64,000 bases of DNA from Streptomyces candidus (lineage in GTDB: Bacteria > Actinomycetota > Actinomycetes > Streptomycetales > Streptomycetaceae). Made by a program: the position numbers and the translations under genes. The first letter of the stretch is position 1. Every line of letters starts with the position of its first letter. Shown here piece by piece: positions 44,824 through 55,490 of the stretch. Under the pieces are notes generated by a model. That model made no database searches. It was given only the letters and a program-made list of their open reading frames with translations, and was not told the DNA's origin. The DNA lies in contig NZ_JACHEM010000001.1 of NCBI RefSeq assembly GCF_014207445.1, positions 647,328 to 711,327 of the forward strand. Reading direction: 5' to 3'.

Positions 44824-45069
44824 CTGGTTCCCCTGCCGGTTCGGAAAGCGTGCCGGGCAACGGATGCGACGGCACGTCGCGGGGCAGGACCGGAAGCCGG
44901 CGGCGGGGGTTGACAGGCGGCGGACGGTTGACCTGGATCCAGCCATTTCGCACACCCTTGCGCGTGTGCGGCGCGGACACGCGTCCCGGAACGCCCGCGC
45001 CGCCCGGCGCAGGCCTGCGGCCGGGGCGCGCTGCCGTACCAGCGACTCGGCGCGCGCCCCGCCCGGTTC

Positions 45070-45525
45070 TCAGCCCCGCTGCTCCACCCGCCCCGTGGAA
45101 GGCCGCGCGCGCCACAATTCCAGTCCGGTGTCGACCAGTTCGACCCGCTCCAGGTCCGCCACCGCGTCCAGCCGGTGCCACGCCGCGAGGTCCGTGGAGC
45201 CCCCGGTCTCGTTCCGCAGCTCGCCGCCGGTCACCTTCGCCTCGTACACGATCCGCAGCCCCTGGAAGTCGGCGAAGGACCCGAGGCGGCGCGGGTACCT
45301 GCGGCGGATCGAGTCGAGCCCGAGCAGCTGGACCGGTTCGACCGCGTAGCCCGTCTCCTCGTCCACCTCGCGGACGACCGCGTCGAGCGGGTCCTCGCCG
45401 TGTTCGAGGCCGCCGCCCGGCAGCGTCCACCGCTTGGCCCCGTCCCGCGCCACCCAGCGGACCAGCAACACCTTCTCTTCCCGTACGCACACGGCGTAGG
45501 CGGCCACTCTCAGCTCTGCGTTCAT
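45070..45525 (-). CDS. NUDIX hydrolase
   Basis: 151 residues. The Nudix box is complete: GG-x5-E-x7-REV-x-EE-xGY in GGLEHGEDPLDAVVREVDEETGY (in two parts). It hydrolyses nucleoside diphosphates linked to another moiety; the substrate is unknown. The ATG at 45525 is clear. It stands alone between a serine hydrolase and a subtilase, with 246 nt upstream of the hydrolase gene and no visible link. Confidence 0.92.
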   Translation of the reverse strand: MNAELRVAAYAVCVREEKVLLVRWVARDGAKRWTLPGGGLEHGEDPLDAVVREVDEETGYAVEPVQLLGLDSIRRRYPRRLGSFADFQGLRIVYEAKVTGGELRNETGGSTDLAAWHRLDAVADLERVELVDTGLELWRARPSTGRVEQRG

Positions 45526-45676
45526 CTGCCGAGGCTAGGCGGATCGGCTGTGGATTGCTCTTCGGACGGGCCAACCGGCTCCCGGGTGCGGGGCCGCGTC
45601 CGCCGCCCGGACGGACGGCGCCGGCCCCGCGGCGGGTGGCGGCCAGAGACGGGATTACGCCACGGTTGCATTACAT

Positions 45677-45761
45677 ATCTGTCAACTCTCCCCAAACATC
45701 TGTCACTTACGACATGCTGACCGGTCATTGGGCACCGAAATCCGGACTCTCTCTGTCCGGA
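45677..45761 (+). promoter_or_regulatory. Direct repeats and hairpin upstream of the subtilase gene
   Basis: ATCTGTCA occurs twice, at 45677-45684 and 45698-45705, exactly 21 bp apart (two helical turns), in an A/T-richer stretch. Nearer the gene is a 7-bp hairpin (45741-45747 with 45755-45761) that could affect the message 5' end. Confidence 0.4.
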
Positions 45762-45788
45762 CTTCTTCCAGATCCTTCACATTTTGGG

Positions 45789-48700
45789 ATGCAGATGACC
45801 CTCGAAACCCCCCAGGGTTCGCCTCGCCGCTCCGGCGCGAGACGTACCGCGCGAATAGCCTTCGCCGCCTCCCTCGTGGCCGCGCTGTGCGCGACCGCCC
45901 CGCTGCCCGCCTTCGCGGCGGACACCCCCGACCCCGCGCCCGCCACCCCGAAGTCCGCCACCGCCAAGATCGGCAGCGCGGACGAGGCACTGCTCGCCGA
46001 GGCCGAGGCCGACGGGACGAAGACCGTCACCGTGATGGTGGCCACCGCCCCGGGCGCCACCGAGCAGGTCGCCGCGCAGTTCGACGCGGTGCAGGGCTCG
46101 ATCGTCGGCCACACCGACGACAGGCTCGGCTACGTACGGGCGACGCTGCCCACGGCGAAGGCGGACGCCGCGCTCAAGGCGGCCGCCAAGCTCTCCTCCG
46201 TGCACGGCATCGACCTCCAGCACGAGATCGTGCTGGACGACCCGACGCCGGCCGGTGACCGTGCCGCGGGTGCGACGAAGGCCGCCGCGGGACAGAAGTA
46301 CCCGGCGCCGGACAAGAACACCCCCGCCGTGAACCCGTACAACCCGTCCTTCGAGACGGGCGCCGTCGACTTCGTGAAGAAGAACCCGAAGGCGGACGGC
46401 CGCGGGATCACCATCGGCATCATCGACTCGGGCATCGACCTCGGGCACCCGGCACTGCAGAAGACCACCACCGGCGAGCGCAAGATCGTCGACTGGGTGA
46501 CGGCCACCGACCCGGTCAAGGACGGCGACGCGACCTGGCGCCCGATGGTCACCGAGGTCAGCGGGCCCACCTTCACGGCGTCGGGCCGGACCTGGTCCGC
46601 GCCCGCGGGCACGTACAAGTTCAACGTCTTCCGTGAGGCCGCCACCGTCGGCGGCGACATGAACGGCGACCTGAACCGCGACGGCGACACCACCGACGTG
46701 TGGGGCGTGCTGTACGACCCGGCCACCGGAAGCGTCCGCGTGGACCTGGACGACGACGGCGACTTCGGCAACGAGGTCGCGATGCTGCCGTACAAGGACA
46801 AGTTCCAGGTCGCCTACTTCGGCAAGGACGACCCGAAGACGGAGATCGCCGAGCGGATCCCGTTCGTCGTGGAGACCCGCAAGGACGTCGTGTACAACGC
46901 GGCCGGCGCCAAGGCCGACTTCGTCAACATCGGCGTCATCGAGGGCTCGCACGGCACCCACGTCGCCGGTCTGGCCGCCGCCAACAGCCTCTTCGGCGGC
47001 AGGATGAACGGCGCGGCCCCCGGCGCGAAGCTGGTGTCCTCCCGTGCCTGCACGTGGTCCGGCGGCTGCACCAACGTCGCGCTGACCGAGGGCATGATCG
47101 ACCTCGTCACCAAGCGCGGCGTCGACATCGTCAACATGTCGATCGGCGGCCTGCCCGCGCTCAACGACGGCAACAACGCGCGTGCCGAGCTCTACACGCG
47201 CCTCATCGACACCTACGGCGTGCAGCTGGTCATCTCGGCCGGCAACAGCGGCCCGGGTACGAACACCATCGGTGACCCGTCGCTCGCGGACAAGGTGATC
47301 TCGGTCGGAGCGTCCATCTCCAAGGAGACCTGGGCGGCCAACTACGGCTCGATCGTGCAGAAGAAGTACGCGATGATGCCGTTCTCCTCGCGCGGTCCGC
47401 GTGAGGACGGCGGTTTCGCGCCGACGATCACCGCGCCCGGCGCCGGCATCAACACCACCCAGACCTGGTCGCCCGGCGGTCCGGTCGCCGAGGCCGGTTA
47501 CCAGCTGCCGCCCGGCTACTCCATGCTCCAGGGCACCTCGATGGCGTCCCCGCAGGCGGCGGGCGCCTCGGCGCTGCTGCTGTCGGCCGCCAAGCAGGCC
47601 AGGATCGACCTGCCGCCCGCGAAGCTGCGGACGGCGCTGGTCAGCCAGGCCGACCACATCAAGGACACCCAGGCACACGAAGAGGGCGCCGGCGTGATCA
47701 ACGTCGTCGACGCCTGGAAGTCGATCCGCAAGAACGCGACGGCGCACGAGTACACGGTGAAGGCCCCGGTCGACACCGCGATCGACGAGGCGCTGAAGAC
47801 CCCCGGCTTCGGCACCGGCCTGTACGACCGCGAGGGCGGTCTGAAGACCGGCCAGAAGAAGGTCTACGACATCACGGTCACCCGCACCACGGGTCCGGCC
47901 GGTCCGGTCCGCCACGAACTGCACTTCGAGAACAACGACGGCACCTTCAAGGTCGTCGGCAACGACGTCGTGCGGCTCCCGCTGAACCAGCCGGTGACGG
48001 TGAAGGTGTCCGCCCAGGCGCGCACCGCCGGCATCCACAGCGCGATCCTGGAGGTGTCCGACAAGGCCACCGAGGGCATCGACAAGCAGATCCTCACCAC
48101 CGTCGTGGCCGCCGACGAGCTGGCGAAGCCGTCGTACTCGGTGCAGAAGTCCGGTGTGGCACAGCGCAACAGCCACACCTCGTACTTCGTGACGGTCCCC
48201 AAGGGCGCGAAGAACCTCGAGGTCGCGCTCGGCGGGCTCGCCGCGGGCAGCCAGACGCGCTTCATCGCGATCCACCCGTACGGCGTCCCGTCCGACCCGA
48301 CGTCGACGATCAACTGCTACCCGAACTACACCAACCCGGCCAACACCTGCCGCCCCGACGTGCGCTCCTACCCGGAGCCGCAGCCGGGCGTGTGGGAGAT
48401 CGAGGTCGAGTCCCGCCGTACGTCGCCGCTGCTCGACAACCCGTACACGCTGGACGTGACGGTGCTCGGCGCGGACTTCGACCCGGCGGTCACCGTCGTC
48501 CCCGAGGCGAAGGTCGGCACGCCGACCCCCGCCGAGTGGAAGGTCACCAACAACTTCGCCGCGCTGGACGGCAAGCTGAAGGGCGGCCCGCTGGGCTCGG
48601 CGAAGATCGCCAAGCCGACGATCAAGCACGGTGAGGACCAGGAGAGCACCGTCGTCCTCGGCGAGGGCGTGGAGCGTCTGGACGTCGCCATCGGCAAGGT

Positions 48701-49094
48701 CTCCGACGCCCAGGCCGACCTGGACCTGACGGTCCTCAAGGACGGCGAGCAGGTCGGCAGCTCCGCCGACGGCGACTCCGAGGAGTCCGTCAGCCTGGTG
48801 AAGCCCGCCGCCGGTACGTACACGGTCGTCGTGTCCGGGTACTCGGTCCCGGCCGGTACGACCACCTACGACTACCGCGACGTGTTCTTCTCCCCGGCGC
48901 TCGGCTCGGTCACCGTGGACGAGACGAAGCCGGTGAAGCTCGCCAACGGAGCCACGGCGCAGGTCAGCGCCTCGGTGAACGTCGCGGGCGCGGCGCCGGA
49001 GGGACGTCAGTTCTTCGGCGAGGCCCAGCTGCTGACCGCGCGCGGCACGGTCGCGGGCAAGGGCAGCGTGCAGATCGAGAAGGTCACGCCGTAA
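45789..49094 (+). CDS. Large secreted subtilisin-like peptidase (S8 family)
   Basis: 1101 residues from ATG 45789; ATG 45795 two codons on has a better-spaced GGG. Sec signal peptide (RIAFAASLVAALCATAPLPAFAA, cut near 42), a ~110-residue propeptide, then the S8 domain with Asp213 (IGIIDSGIDLGHP), His388 (GSHGTHVAG) and Ser584 (LQGTSMASPQAAG). The Asp-to-His distance is 175 residues instead of the usual ~30, due to an insert carrying DLNRDGDTTD and DLDDDGDFGNE, which look like calcium-binding loops. The ~500-residue C-terminal part is beta-rich, with PPC-like modules. Likely an extracellular protease. Confidence 0.93.
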   Translation: MQMTLETPQGSPRRSGARRTARIAFAASLVAALCATAPLPAFAADTPDPAPATPKSATAKIGSADEALLAEAEADGTKTVTVMVATAPGATEQVAAQFDAVQGSIVGHTDDRLGYVRATLPTAKADAALKAAAKLSSVHGIDLQHEIVLDDPTPAGDRAAGATKAAAGQKYPAPDKNTPAVNPYNPSFETGAVDFVKKNPKADGRGITIGIIDSGIDLGHPALQKTTTGERKIVDWVTATDPVKDGDATWRPMVTEVSGPTFTASGRTWSAPAGTYKFNVFREAATVGGDMNGDLNRDGDTTDVWGVLYDPATGSVRVDLDDDGDFGNEVAMLPYKDKFQVAYFGKDDPKTEIAERIPFVVETRKDVVYNAAGAKADFVNIGVIEGSHGTHVAGLAAANSLFGGRMNGAAPGAKLVSSRACTWSGGCTNVALTEGMIDLVTKRGVDIVNMSIGGLPALNDGNNARAELYTRLIDTYGVQLVISAGNSGPGTNTIGDPSLADKVISVGASISKETWAANYGSIVQKKYAMMPFSSRGPREDGGFAPTITAPGAGINTTQTWSPGGPVAEAGYQLPPGYSMLQGTSMASPQAAGASALLLSAAKQARIDLPPAKLRTALVSQADHIKDTQAHEEGAGVINVVDAWKSIRKNATAHEYTVKAPVDTAIDEALKTPGFGTGLYDREGGLKTGQKKVYDITVTRTTGPAGPVRHELHFENNDGTFKVVGNDVVRLPLNQPVTVKVSAQARTAGIHSAILEVSDKATEGIDKQILTTVVAADELAKPSYSVQKSGVAQRNSHTSYFVTVPKGAKNLEVALGGLAAGSQTRFIAIHPYGVPSDPTSTINCYPNYTNPANTCRPDVRSYPEPQPGVWEIEVESRRTSPLLDNPYTLDVTVLGADFDPAVTVVPEAKVGTPTPAEWKVTNNFAALDGKLKGGPLGSAKIAKPTIKHGEDQESTVVLGEGVERLDVAIGKVSDAQADLDLTVLKDGEQVGSSADGDSEESVSLVKPAAGTYTVVVSGYSVPAGTTTYDYRDVFFSPALGSVTVDETKPVKLANGATAQVSASVNVAGAAPEGRQFFGEAQLLTARGTVAGKGSVQIEKVTP

Positions 49095-49123
49095 CGGGTG
49101 ATCCTCAGCACCACGTGAGGTGA

Positions 49124-49154
49124 GGGGCGGGCCGGGAGACTTCCGGCCCGCCCC
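49124..49154. terminator. Terminator between subtilase and nitroreductase genes
   Basis: 12-bp stem (49124-49135 with 49143-49154), 7-nt loop, in the convergent gap. Confidence 0.75.
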
Positions 49155-49170
49155 TTGCGTGTGCCCGCGG

Positions 49171-49872
49171 TCAGACCTCGACGAGCACCTGGTCCAGGGA
49201 CTTGCGCACCAGGTCCGGCACCACGCAGTCGTCCGCCGGGTAGCCGACCGGGATGACCGCGAAGGCCTTCTCGTTGACCGGGCGCCCCAGCACCTCGGCG
49301 AGGAAACGCATGGGGCTGGGGGTGTGGACGAGGGCGGCGAGGCCGGAGAGATGGAGGGCGGAGAGCAGCATGCCGACCGCGATGCCGACGGACTCGTCCA
49401 CGTAGTAGTGCTTGCGCTTGGTGCCGTCCTCGGCGAGCCAGTAGCGCTGCTGGAAGACGACGATCAGGGCGGGTGCGTCGGTGAGGTGGGGCTTGACGTC
49501 GTCGGTGCCGAGCGGGCGCAGGGCTTCGAGCCACTCCTCGCCGAGGCGGCCCTCGTAGGAGACCTGCTCCTCCGCCTCCGCCGCCTCACGTATCCGGCGG
49601 CGTACGTCCGGGTCCTTGACGAGGACGAAGGTCCAGGGCTGCTGGTGGGCGCCGGAGGGGGCGGTGGCGCCGCACGCGATGGCGTCGCGTACGACCTGCT
49701 CGGGGACCGGGTCGGTGGAGAACTGCCGGACGGTGCGGCGCTCGTCCATGCGGGCCCTGAGTTCGGCGGCACGGGCCAGGGATGCGGCGGCGTCCATCCG
49801 GGCGGGCGTGTAGGGAACCGGCCGGTAGGGGTCGCCGTGGGTCGGTGTCCACTTGTTCTTTGTCACAGACAT
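49171..49872 (-). CDS. Nitroreductase-family flavoprotein
   Basis: 233 residues from ATG 49872. FMN-binding Arg motif in ERRTVRQFSTDPV, then ATAPSGAHQQPWTFVLVKD and the C-terminal GYPADD. The pattern resembles the iodotyrosine-deiodinase/BluB side of the superfamily rather than NfsB (SGAHQQPW, ESVGIAVGMLLSALHLSGLAALVHTPSP in parts). Physiological substrate unknown. Divergent from asd, with a 150-nt shared upstream region. Confidence 0.9.
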   Translation of the reverse strand: MSVTKNKWTPTHGDPYRPVPYTPARMDAAASLARAAELRARMDERRTVRQFSTDPVPEQVVRDAIACGATAPSGAHQQPWTFVLVKDPDVRRRIREAAEAEEQVSYEGRLGEEWLEALRPLGTDDVKPHLTDAPALIVVFQQRYWLAEDGTKRKHYYVDESVGIAVGMLLSALHLSGLAALVHTPSPMRFLAEVLGRPVNEKAFAVIPVGYPADDCVVPDLVRKSLDQVLVEV

Positions 49873-50013
49873 GGCCAGAGCATGGCCGGGGCAGGGGCCC
49901 CCTGTCCCGTACTTCGGACAATCGATTGGACAAGGCGGAGCGCACCTCCCGCATCATGGGTGCCAACGCCGCAGGTCGTCGCGGATGCGACAGAGCCTGC
50001 GTACACAGACTGA

Positions 50014-51051
<1,038 letters not shown>

Positions 51052-51067
51052 CGCGGACGCGCCGAGA

Positions 51068-51108
51068 GAGGGCGGGGCGCAATCCTTCGCGGATTACGCC
51101 CCGCCCTC
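51068..51108 (+). terminator. asd terminator
   Basis: 12-bp outer stem (51068-51079 with 51097-51108), one mismatch, inner 5-bp stem and 5-nt loop, 17 nt past the asd stop. Confidence 0.8.
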
Positions 51109-51303
51109 CGCCGTGGCGCGGACCCGTCCGGCGACTGCGGCCGCGGACGGGCGCGCGTGCGCCGCGCGAGCAGGGCACGGGCGGGGCACGGGCACTTCGG
51201 CCCGCACCCCGCGTACTCCCCGGGCAGCACCGCCATGGTCACCGGCGCCCGGTGGATTGGTGGAAGGATGTCTGCGAACGTCACGATCCGAGGAGATGAC
51301 AGG

Positions 51304-53883
51304 GTGCCCGGTACCAATCTGACCCGCGAAGAGGCGCAGGAGCGCGCGCGGCTGCTCACGGTGGAGGCGTACGAGGTCGAGCTGGACCTCAGTGGTGCGC
51401 AGGAGGGCGGTACGTACCGCTCGGTGACCACCGTGCGTTTCGAGGCGGCCGAGGACGGGGCGGAGAGCTTCATCGACCTGGTCGCGCCGGCCGTGCACGA
51501 GGTCGTGCTGAACGGTGAGCCGCTGGACGCCAAGAGCGTGTTCGCCGACTCGCGGATCGCGCTGGCCGGTCTGCGGGGCGGCGCCAACGAGCTGAAGGTC
51601 GTCGCGGACTGCGCGTACACGAACACCGGTGAGGGCCTGCACCGCTTCGTGGACCCGGTCGACGAGCAGGCGTATCTGTACACGCAGTTCGAGGTACCGG
51701 ACGCACGCCGGGTGTTCGCCTCGTTCGAGCAGCCCGATCTGAAGGCGACCTTCCAGTTCACCGTGAAGGCCCCGGCGGGCTGGACCGTGATCTCCAACTC
51801 ACCGACGCCCGAGGCGCCCGCGGACAACGTGTGGGTCTTCGCGCCCACGCCGCGGATCTCCACGTACATCACGGCGCTGATCGCCGGCCCGTACCACGCG
51901 GTGCACTCCACGTACGAGGGCCCGGACGGGCAGTCGGTGCCGCTGGGCATCTACTGCCGTCCCTCGCTGGCGGAGTTCCTGGACGCGGACGACATCTTCG
52001 CGGTCACCCGGCAGGGCTTCGACTGGTTCCAGGCGAAGTTCGACTACGCCTACCCGTTCGCCAAGTACGATCAGCTCTTCGTGCCGGAGTTCAACGCGGG
52101 CGCGATGGAGAACGCGGGCGCGGTCACCATCCGCGACCAGTACGTGTTCCGCTCGAAGGTCACGGATGCCGCGTACGAGGTGCGGGCGGAGACGATCCTG
52201 CACGAGCTCGCCCACATGTGGTTCGGCGACCTCGTCACGATGGAGTGGTGGAACGACCTGTGGCTGAACGAGTCGTTCGCCACGTACACCTCGATCGCCT
52301 GCCAGGCGTACGCCGAGGGTTCGAAGTGGCCGCACTCCTGGACGACGTTCGCCAACTCCATGAAGACGTGGGCGTACCGCCAGGACCAGCTGCCCTCCAC
52401 GCACCCGATCATGGCCGAGATCCGCGACCTGGACGACGTACTGGTCAACTTCGACGGCATCACGTACGCCAAGGGCGCGTCCGTACTGAAGCAGCTCGTG
52501 GCGTACGTCGGCATGGACGAGTTCTTCCGTGGTGTGCAGGCGTACTTCAAGGCGCACGCGTTCGGGAACACGCAGCTGAGCGACCTGCTCGGCGCGCTGG
52601 AGGAGACCAGCGGGCGTGACCTGGCGACCTGGTCGCAGAAGTGGCTCCAGACGGCCGGCATCAACGTGCTGCGGCCGGAGATCGAGACGGACGAGGACGG
52701 TGTCATCACGTCCTTCGCCGTCCGGCAGGAGGCGCCCGCGCTGCCCGCCGGCGCCAAGGGCGTCTCCACACTGCGCCCGCACCGCATCGCGATCGGCCTG
52801 TACGACCTGGACGCGGCCGGGAAGCTGGTGCGCACCGACCGGGTCGAACTGGACGTCGACGGCGAACTGTCCGTGGTGGACGCCCTGGTGGGCCGGGCGC
52901 GCCCGGCGGTCGTCCTGCTGAACGACGACGACCTGTCGTACGCCAAGGTCCGGATGGACGACGAGTCCCTCGCCACCGTCATCCAGCACCTCGGCGACTT
53001 CACCGAGTCGCTGCCGCGGGCCCTGTGCTGGGCGTCCGCCTGGGACATGACGCGCGACGGCGAACTGGCCGCCCGTGACTACCTGTCGTTGGTGCTGTCG
53101 GGCATCGCCAAGGAGTCGGACATCGGCGTCGTGCAGTCGCTGCACCGTCAGGTGAAGCTGGCGATCGACCTGTACTCGGCGCCGTCCTGGCGCGAGGCCG
53201 GGCTGACGCAGTGGACGGACGCGACGCTCGCCCACCTGCGGGCGGCCGAGCCGGGCAGCGACCACCAGCTGGCGTGGGCGCGGGCGTTCGCGGCGACGGC
53301 GCGCACGCCGCAGCAGCTGGACCTGCTGCGGGGCCTGCTGGAGGGCAGCGAGTCGGTCGAGGGCCTGGCCGTGGACACCGACCTGCGGTGGGCGTTCGTC
53401 GGCCGGCTGGCGGCCTGCGGGGTCTTCGACGAGGAGGAGATCGCGGCGGAGCTGGAGCGCGACAACACCTCGGCGGGCAAGCAGCACGCGGCTTCGGCGC
53501 GGGCGGCACGGCCCACCGCGGAGGCCAAGGCGGAGGCGTGGGCCTCGGTCGTCGAGTCCGACGCGCTGGCCAACTCCCTCCAGGAGGCGGTCATCGGCGG
53601 CTTCGTCCAGACCGATCAGCGCGAGCTGCTCGCTCCGTACACGGAGAAGTACTTCGCGGCGGTCAAGGGCGTGTGGGAGTCCCGCTCGTACGAGATGGCG
53701 CAGCAGATCGCCGTCGGCCTCTACCCCGCGCTCCAGGTCTCGCAGGAGACGCTGGACGCGACGGACGCCTGGCTGGACTCGGCGGAGCCGAACGCGGCGC
53801 TGCGCCGGCTGATGTCGGAGTCGCGGTCCGGTGTGGAGCGGGCGCTGAAGGCGCAGGCGGCGGACGCGGCGGCGGCCTCCTGA
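51304..53883 (+). CDS. pepN: Aminopeptidase N, M1 family (copy B)
   Basis: 859 residues from GTG 51304, with AGGAG 8 nt upstream (MPGTNLTREEAQERARLL). GAMEN is at 266-270 and zinc ligands HELAH at 300-304, with WWNDLWLNESFATY supplying the third. This copy is the closer match to the characterised Streptomyces PepN. It has no signal peptide. An ATG at 51268 is in frame but lacks a ribosome site. Shares the whole architecture with copy A 11 kb to the left. Confidence 0.95.
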   Translation: MPGTNLTREEAQERARLLTVEAYEVELDLSGAQEGGTYRSVTTVRFEAAEDGAESFIDLVAPAVHEVVLNGEPLDAKSVFADSRIALAGLRGGANELKVVADCAYTNTGEGLHRFVDPVDEQAYLYTQFEVPDARRVFASFEQPDLKATFQFTVKAPAGWTVISNSPTPEAPADNVWVFAPTPRISTYITALIAGPYHAVHSTYEGPDGQSVPLGIYCRPSLAEFLDADDIFAVTRQGFDWFQAKFDYAYPFAKYDQLFVPEFNAGAMENAGAVTIRDQYVFRSKVTDAAYEVRAETILHELAHMWFGDLVTMEWWNDLWLNESFATYTSIACQAYAEGSKWPHSWTTFANSMKTWAYRQDQLPSTHPIMAEIRDLDDVLVNFDGITYAKGASVLKQLVAYVGMDEFFRGVQAYFKAHAFGNTQLSDLLGALEETSGRDLATWSQKWLQTAGINVLRPEIETDEDGVITSFAVRQEAPALPAGAKGVSTLRPHRIAIGLYDLDAAGKLVRTDRVELDVDGELSVVDALVGRARPAVVLLNDDDLSYAKVRMDDESLATVIQHLGDFTESLPRALCWASAWDMTRDGELAARDYLSLVLSGIAKESDIGVVQSLHRQVKLAIDLYSAPSWREAGLTQWTDATLAHLRAAEPGSDHQLAWARAFAATARTPQQLDLLRGLLEGSESVEGLAVDTDLRWAFVGRLAACGVFDEEEIAAELERDNTSAGKQHAASARAARPTAEAKAEAWASVVESDALANSLQEAVIGGFVQTDQRELLAPYTEKYFAAVKGVWESRSYEMAQQIAVGLYPALQVSQETLDATDAWLDSAEPNAALRRLMSESRSGVERALKAQAADAAAAS

Positions 53884-53899
53884 ACGGTGGCGCCTCCCG

Positions 53900-53936
53900 C
53901 GCGAGCAGTGCCATGTCCGCGGTGGCACTGCTCGCG
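53900..53936 (+). terminator. Terminator after pepN copy B
   Basis: 14-bp perfect stem (53900-53913 with 53923-53936), 9-nt loop, 17 nt past the stop. Confidence 0.8.
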
Positions 53937-53997
53937 TGAGCAGGGCCGTGTCACCGTGGCTCCTCGTGAGGTGCCGGCGGCGTGAGGTGGGATGACG

Positions 53998-54029
53998 GAG
54001 GGCCCCGGGGAGTGTGCACCGGGGCCCTC
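53998..54029 (-). terminator. Terminator after the allantoicase gene
   Basis: 11-bp stem (53998-54008 with 54019-54029), 10-nt loop, 24 nt past the alc stop. Confidence 0.7.
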
Positions 54030-54052
54030 TGCCGTTCTTCTCGCGCCGTCGG

Positions 54053-55192
54053 CTACTGGCTCAGGTCCTCGTAGCGGGCGCGGAGTTCTGCGGTGCCCTG
54101 CTCGGTGACCGTGCCGTGCAGGCGCATGCGGGCGACGCCGCCGTCGGGGAAGGCGTCGAGCCGCACGTGGGTGGCGACGGCCTGCGCGGCGAGCTTGAAG
54201 CGGTGCAGGGTGTCGGGCTGGAGCTTGGTGCGGGGCAGGATCTCGAACCAGCCGCCGGTGTCGCCGTTGCGTCCGCTGAGCGCGATCCACCCGGCCGAGT
54301 TGCCCTTGAGGTACGCGGTGTCGATCTCGACGGCGCGGATGGCGCCCTGGGCGAGGAGCTTGAAGCGCACCCAGTCGTTGGTGTCGCGGACCCGGCGGCG
54401 GCGGTTCTCCCAGCCGTCGTCCATCTTGCGGGACGTGCCGGGGAGGATGATCTGCGTGGGCGAGGAGTAGAACTTGTCGGACGCGTCCTCGTAGGTGCCG
54501 CCGTTCTGTACGGCGACCAGGTCGACGGTGCCGAGGAGCTGCAGCCACTCGGGGTCCGGGACGACCTCGCCGTGCACGCGCAGGCGGGCTATGCCCCCGT
54601 CGGGGTGCTGGCAGACGCGTACGTGGGTGAAGCGGCGCTCGGCGGTGACGGTGAACGCGTTGGCGGCGTGGCCCTTCACCGGGGTCACCGGGACGATCTC
54701 CTCCCACTTGACGTCGGGGGCGAGGAGTTCCCCGGCGCTCGGCGAGCCCTCGACGGCGGTGGCCTGCACGCTGACGCGCTGCGGGTAATTGCCGCGGAAG
54801 TGGGCGGTGTCGACGACGATGCCGCGGATGACGCCGGGAGCGCCGAGGCGGACGAGCGCCCAGTCGTGGTCCTCGGGCTCCGGGAACGGGTTCGCGGCGT
54901 CCGTACCGCGACGGCGGCGGGTCTCCCAGCCGTCCATGATCTTGCCCTTGTGCCCGAAGTGCTCGGGGTCGAAGACGGCGCGTTCACGGATCAGGAGGTT
55001 CTCCCGCTCGGCGAAGAACTCGTCGTTGGCGGCGAGGACACCGGCACCGAGGCGGCGGTCGGCGAGGTCCACGAGCTCGGTGAAGGGCAGACCGGCGGTG
55101 AAGTCCCGGTAGTCGGCGTACGGGTCGCCTCCGGCGTAGGGGGAGGCGTCGTTGGCATGGGGGTCGGCAGCGTTCACGTCGGTCGTCGTCAT
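54053..55192 (-). CDS. alc: Allantoicase
   Basis: 379 residues. Two tandem jelly-roll allantoicase repeats start with the matching blocks KIMDGWETRRRR and RKMDDGWENRRRR, and both end in DGGIARLRVHG / DGGVARMRLHG. It converts allantoate to ureidoglycolate and urea in purine nitrogen use. It is separated from any allantoinase or uricase gene in this window. Upstream lies a 15-bp motif shared with the eamA-lysR promoter region. The start (ATG 55192) has no strong ribosome site; GTCGGCACAG precedes it. Confidence 0.93.
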   Translation of the reverse strand: MTTTDVNAADPHANDASPYAGGDPYADYRDFTAGLPFTELVDLADRRLGAGVLAANDEFFAERENLLIRERAVFDPEHFGHKGKIMDGWETRRRRGTDAANPFPEPEDHDWALVRLGAPGVIRGIVVDTAHFRGNYPQRVSVQATAVEGSPSAGELLAPDVKWEEIVPVTPVKGHAANAFTVTAERRFTHVRVCQHPDGGIARLRVHGEVVPDPEWLQLLGTVDLVAVQNGGTYEDASDKFYSSPTQIILPGTSRKMDDGWENRRRRVRDTNDWVRFKLLAQGAIRAVEIDTAYLKGNSAGWIALSGRNGDTGGWFEILPRTKLQPDTLHRFKLAAQAVATHVRLDAFPDGGVARMRLHGTVTEQGTAELRARYEDLSQ

Positions 55193-55219
55193 GCCTCGAC
55201 TGTGCCGACCGCCAACCCC

Positions 55220-55234
55220 TCAGGTCCATCGAAA
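55220..55234. promoter_or_regulatory. Shared motif upstream of alc (site 1)
   Basis: TCAGGTCCATCGAAA, 27 nt upstream of the alc start. It is identical to a site at the same position class upstream of the eamA-lysR operon (57418-57432). The A/T-rich stretch just beyond it (GTTTCCGCAAAGCCTTTTAA) resembles the one beyond site 2. Confidence 0.55.
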
Positions 55235-55311
55235 GTTTCCGCAAAGCCTTTTAAGCAAATCCGAAAGGTCCTGTGCCCTCGGGCAGCGCTTGTGCAACCG
55301 GGCCGCCCACC

Positions 55312-55425
55312 CGTGTAGCCCCCTCGGGCGGCGGGGCCACACGCGGTAGCCCCCTTTGGGCGGCGGGGCCACCCGCCCCCGGGGGCGGAACGGGCGGGCA
55401 AGGGGGCGGCCCCCCACCGGCCGTG
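55312..55425 (-). repeat. Dispersed GC-rich intergenic repeat, copy 2
   Basis: Inverted relative to copy 1 at 38615. On the minus strand it has the same head (CGCCCCCTTGCCCGCCCGTT) and then two units GGCCCCGCCGCCCAAAGGGGG. It contains a perfect 16-bp palindrome CCGCCCCCGGGGGCGG at 55373-55388. It sits between the lysR stop and the alc promoter. Confidence 0.75.
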
Positions 55426-55490
55426 CGCCCCCCAACCCGCCCCGTGCCCCCCGCACAACCCCCTCACCGCACAACCCCCGACCCGCCCCC

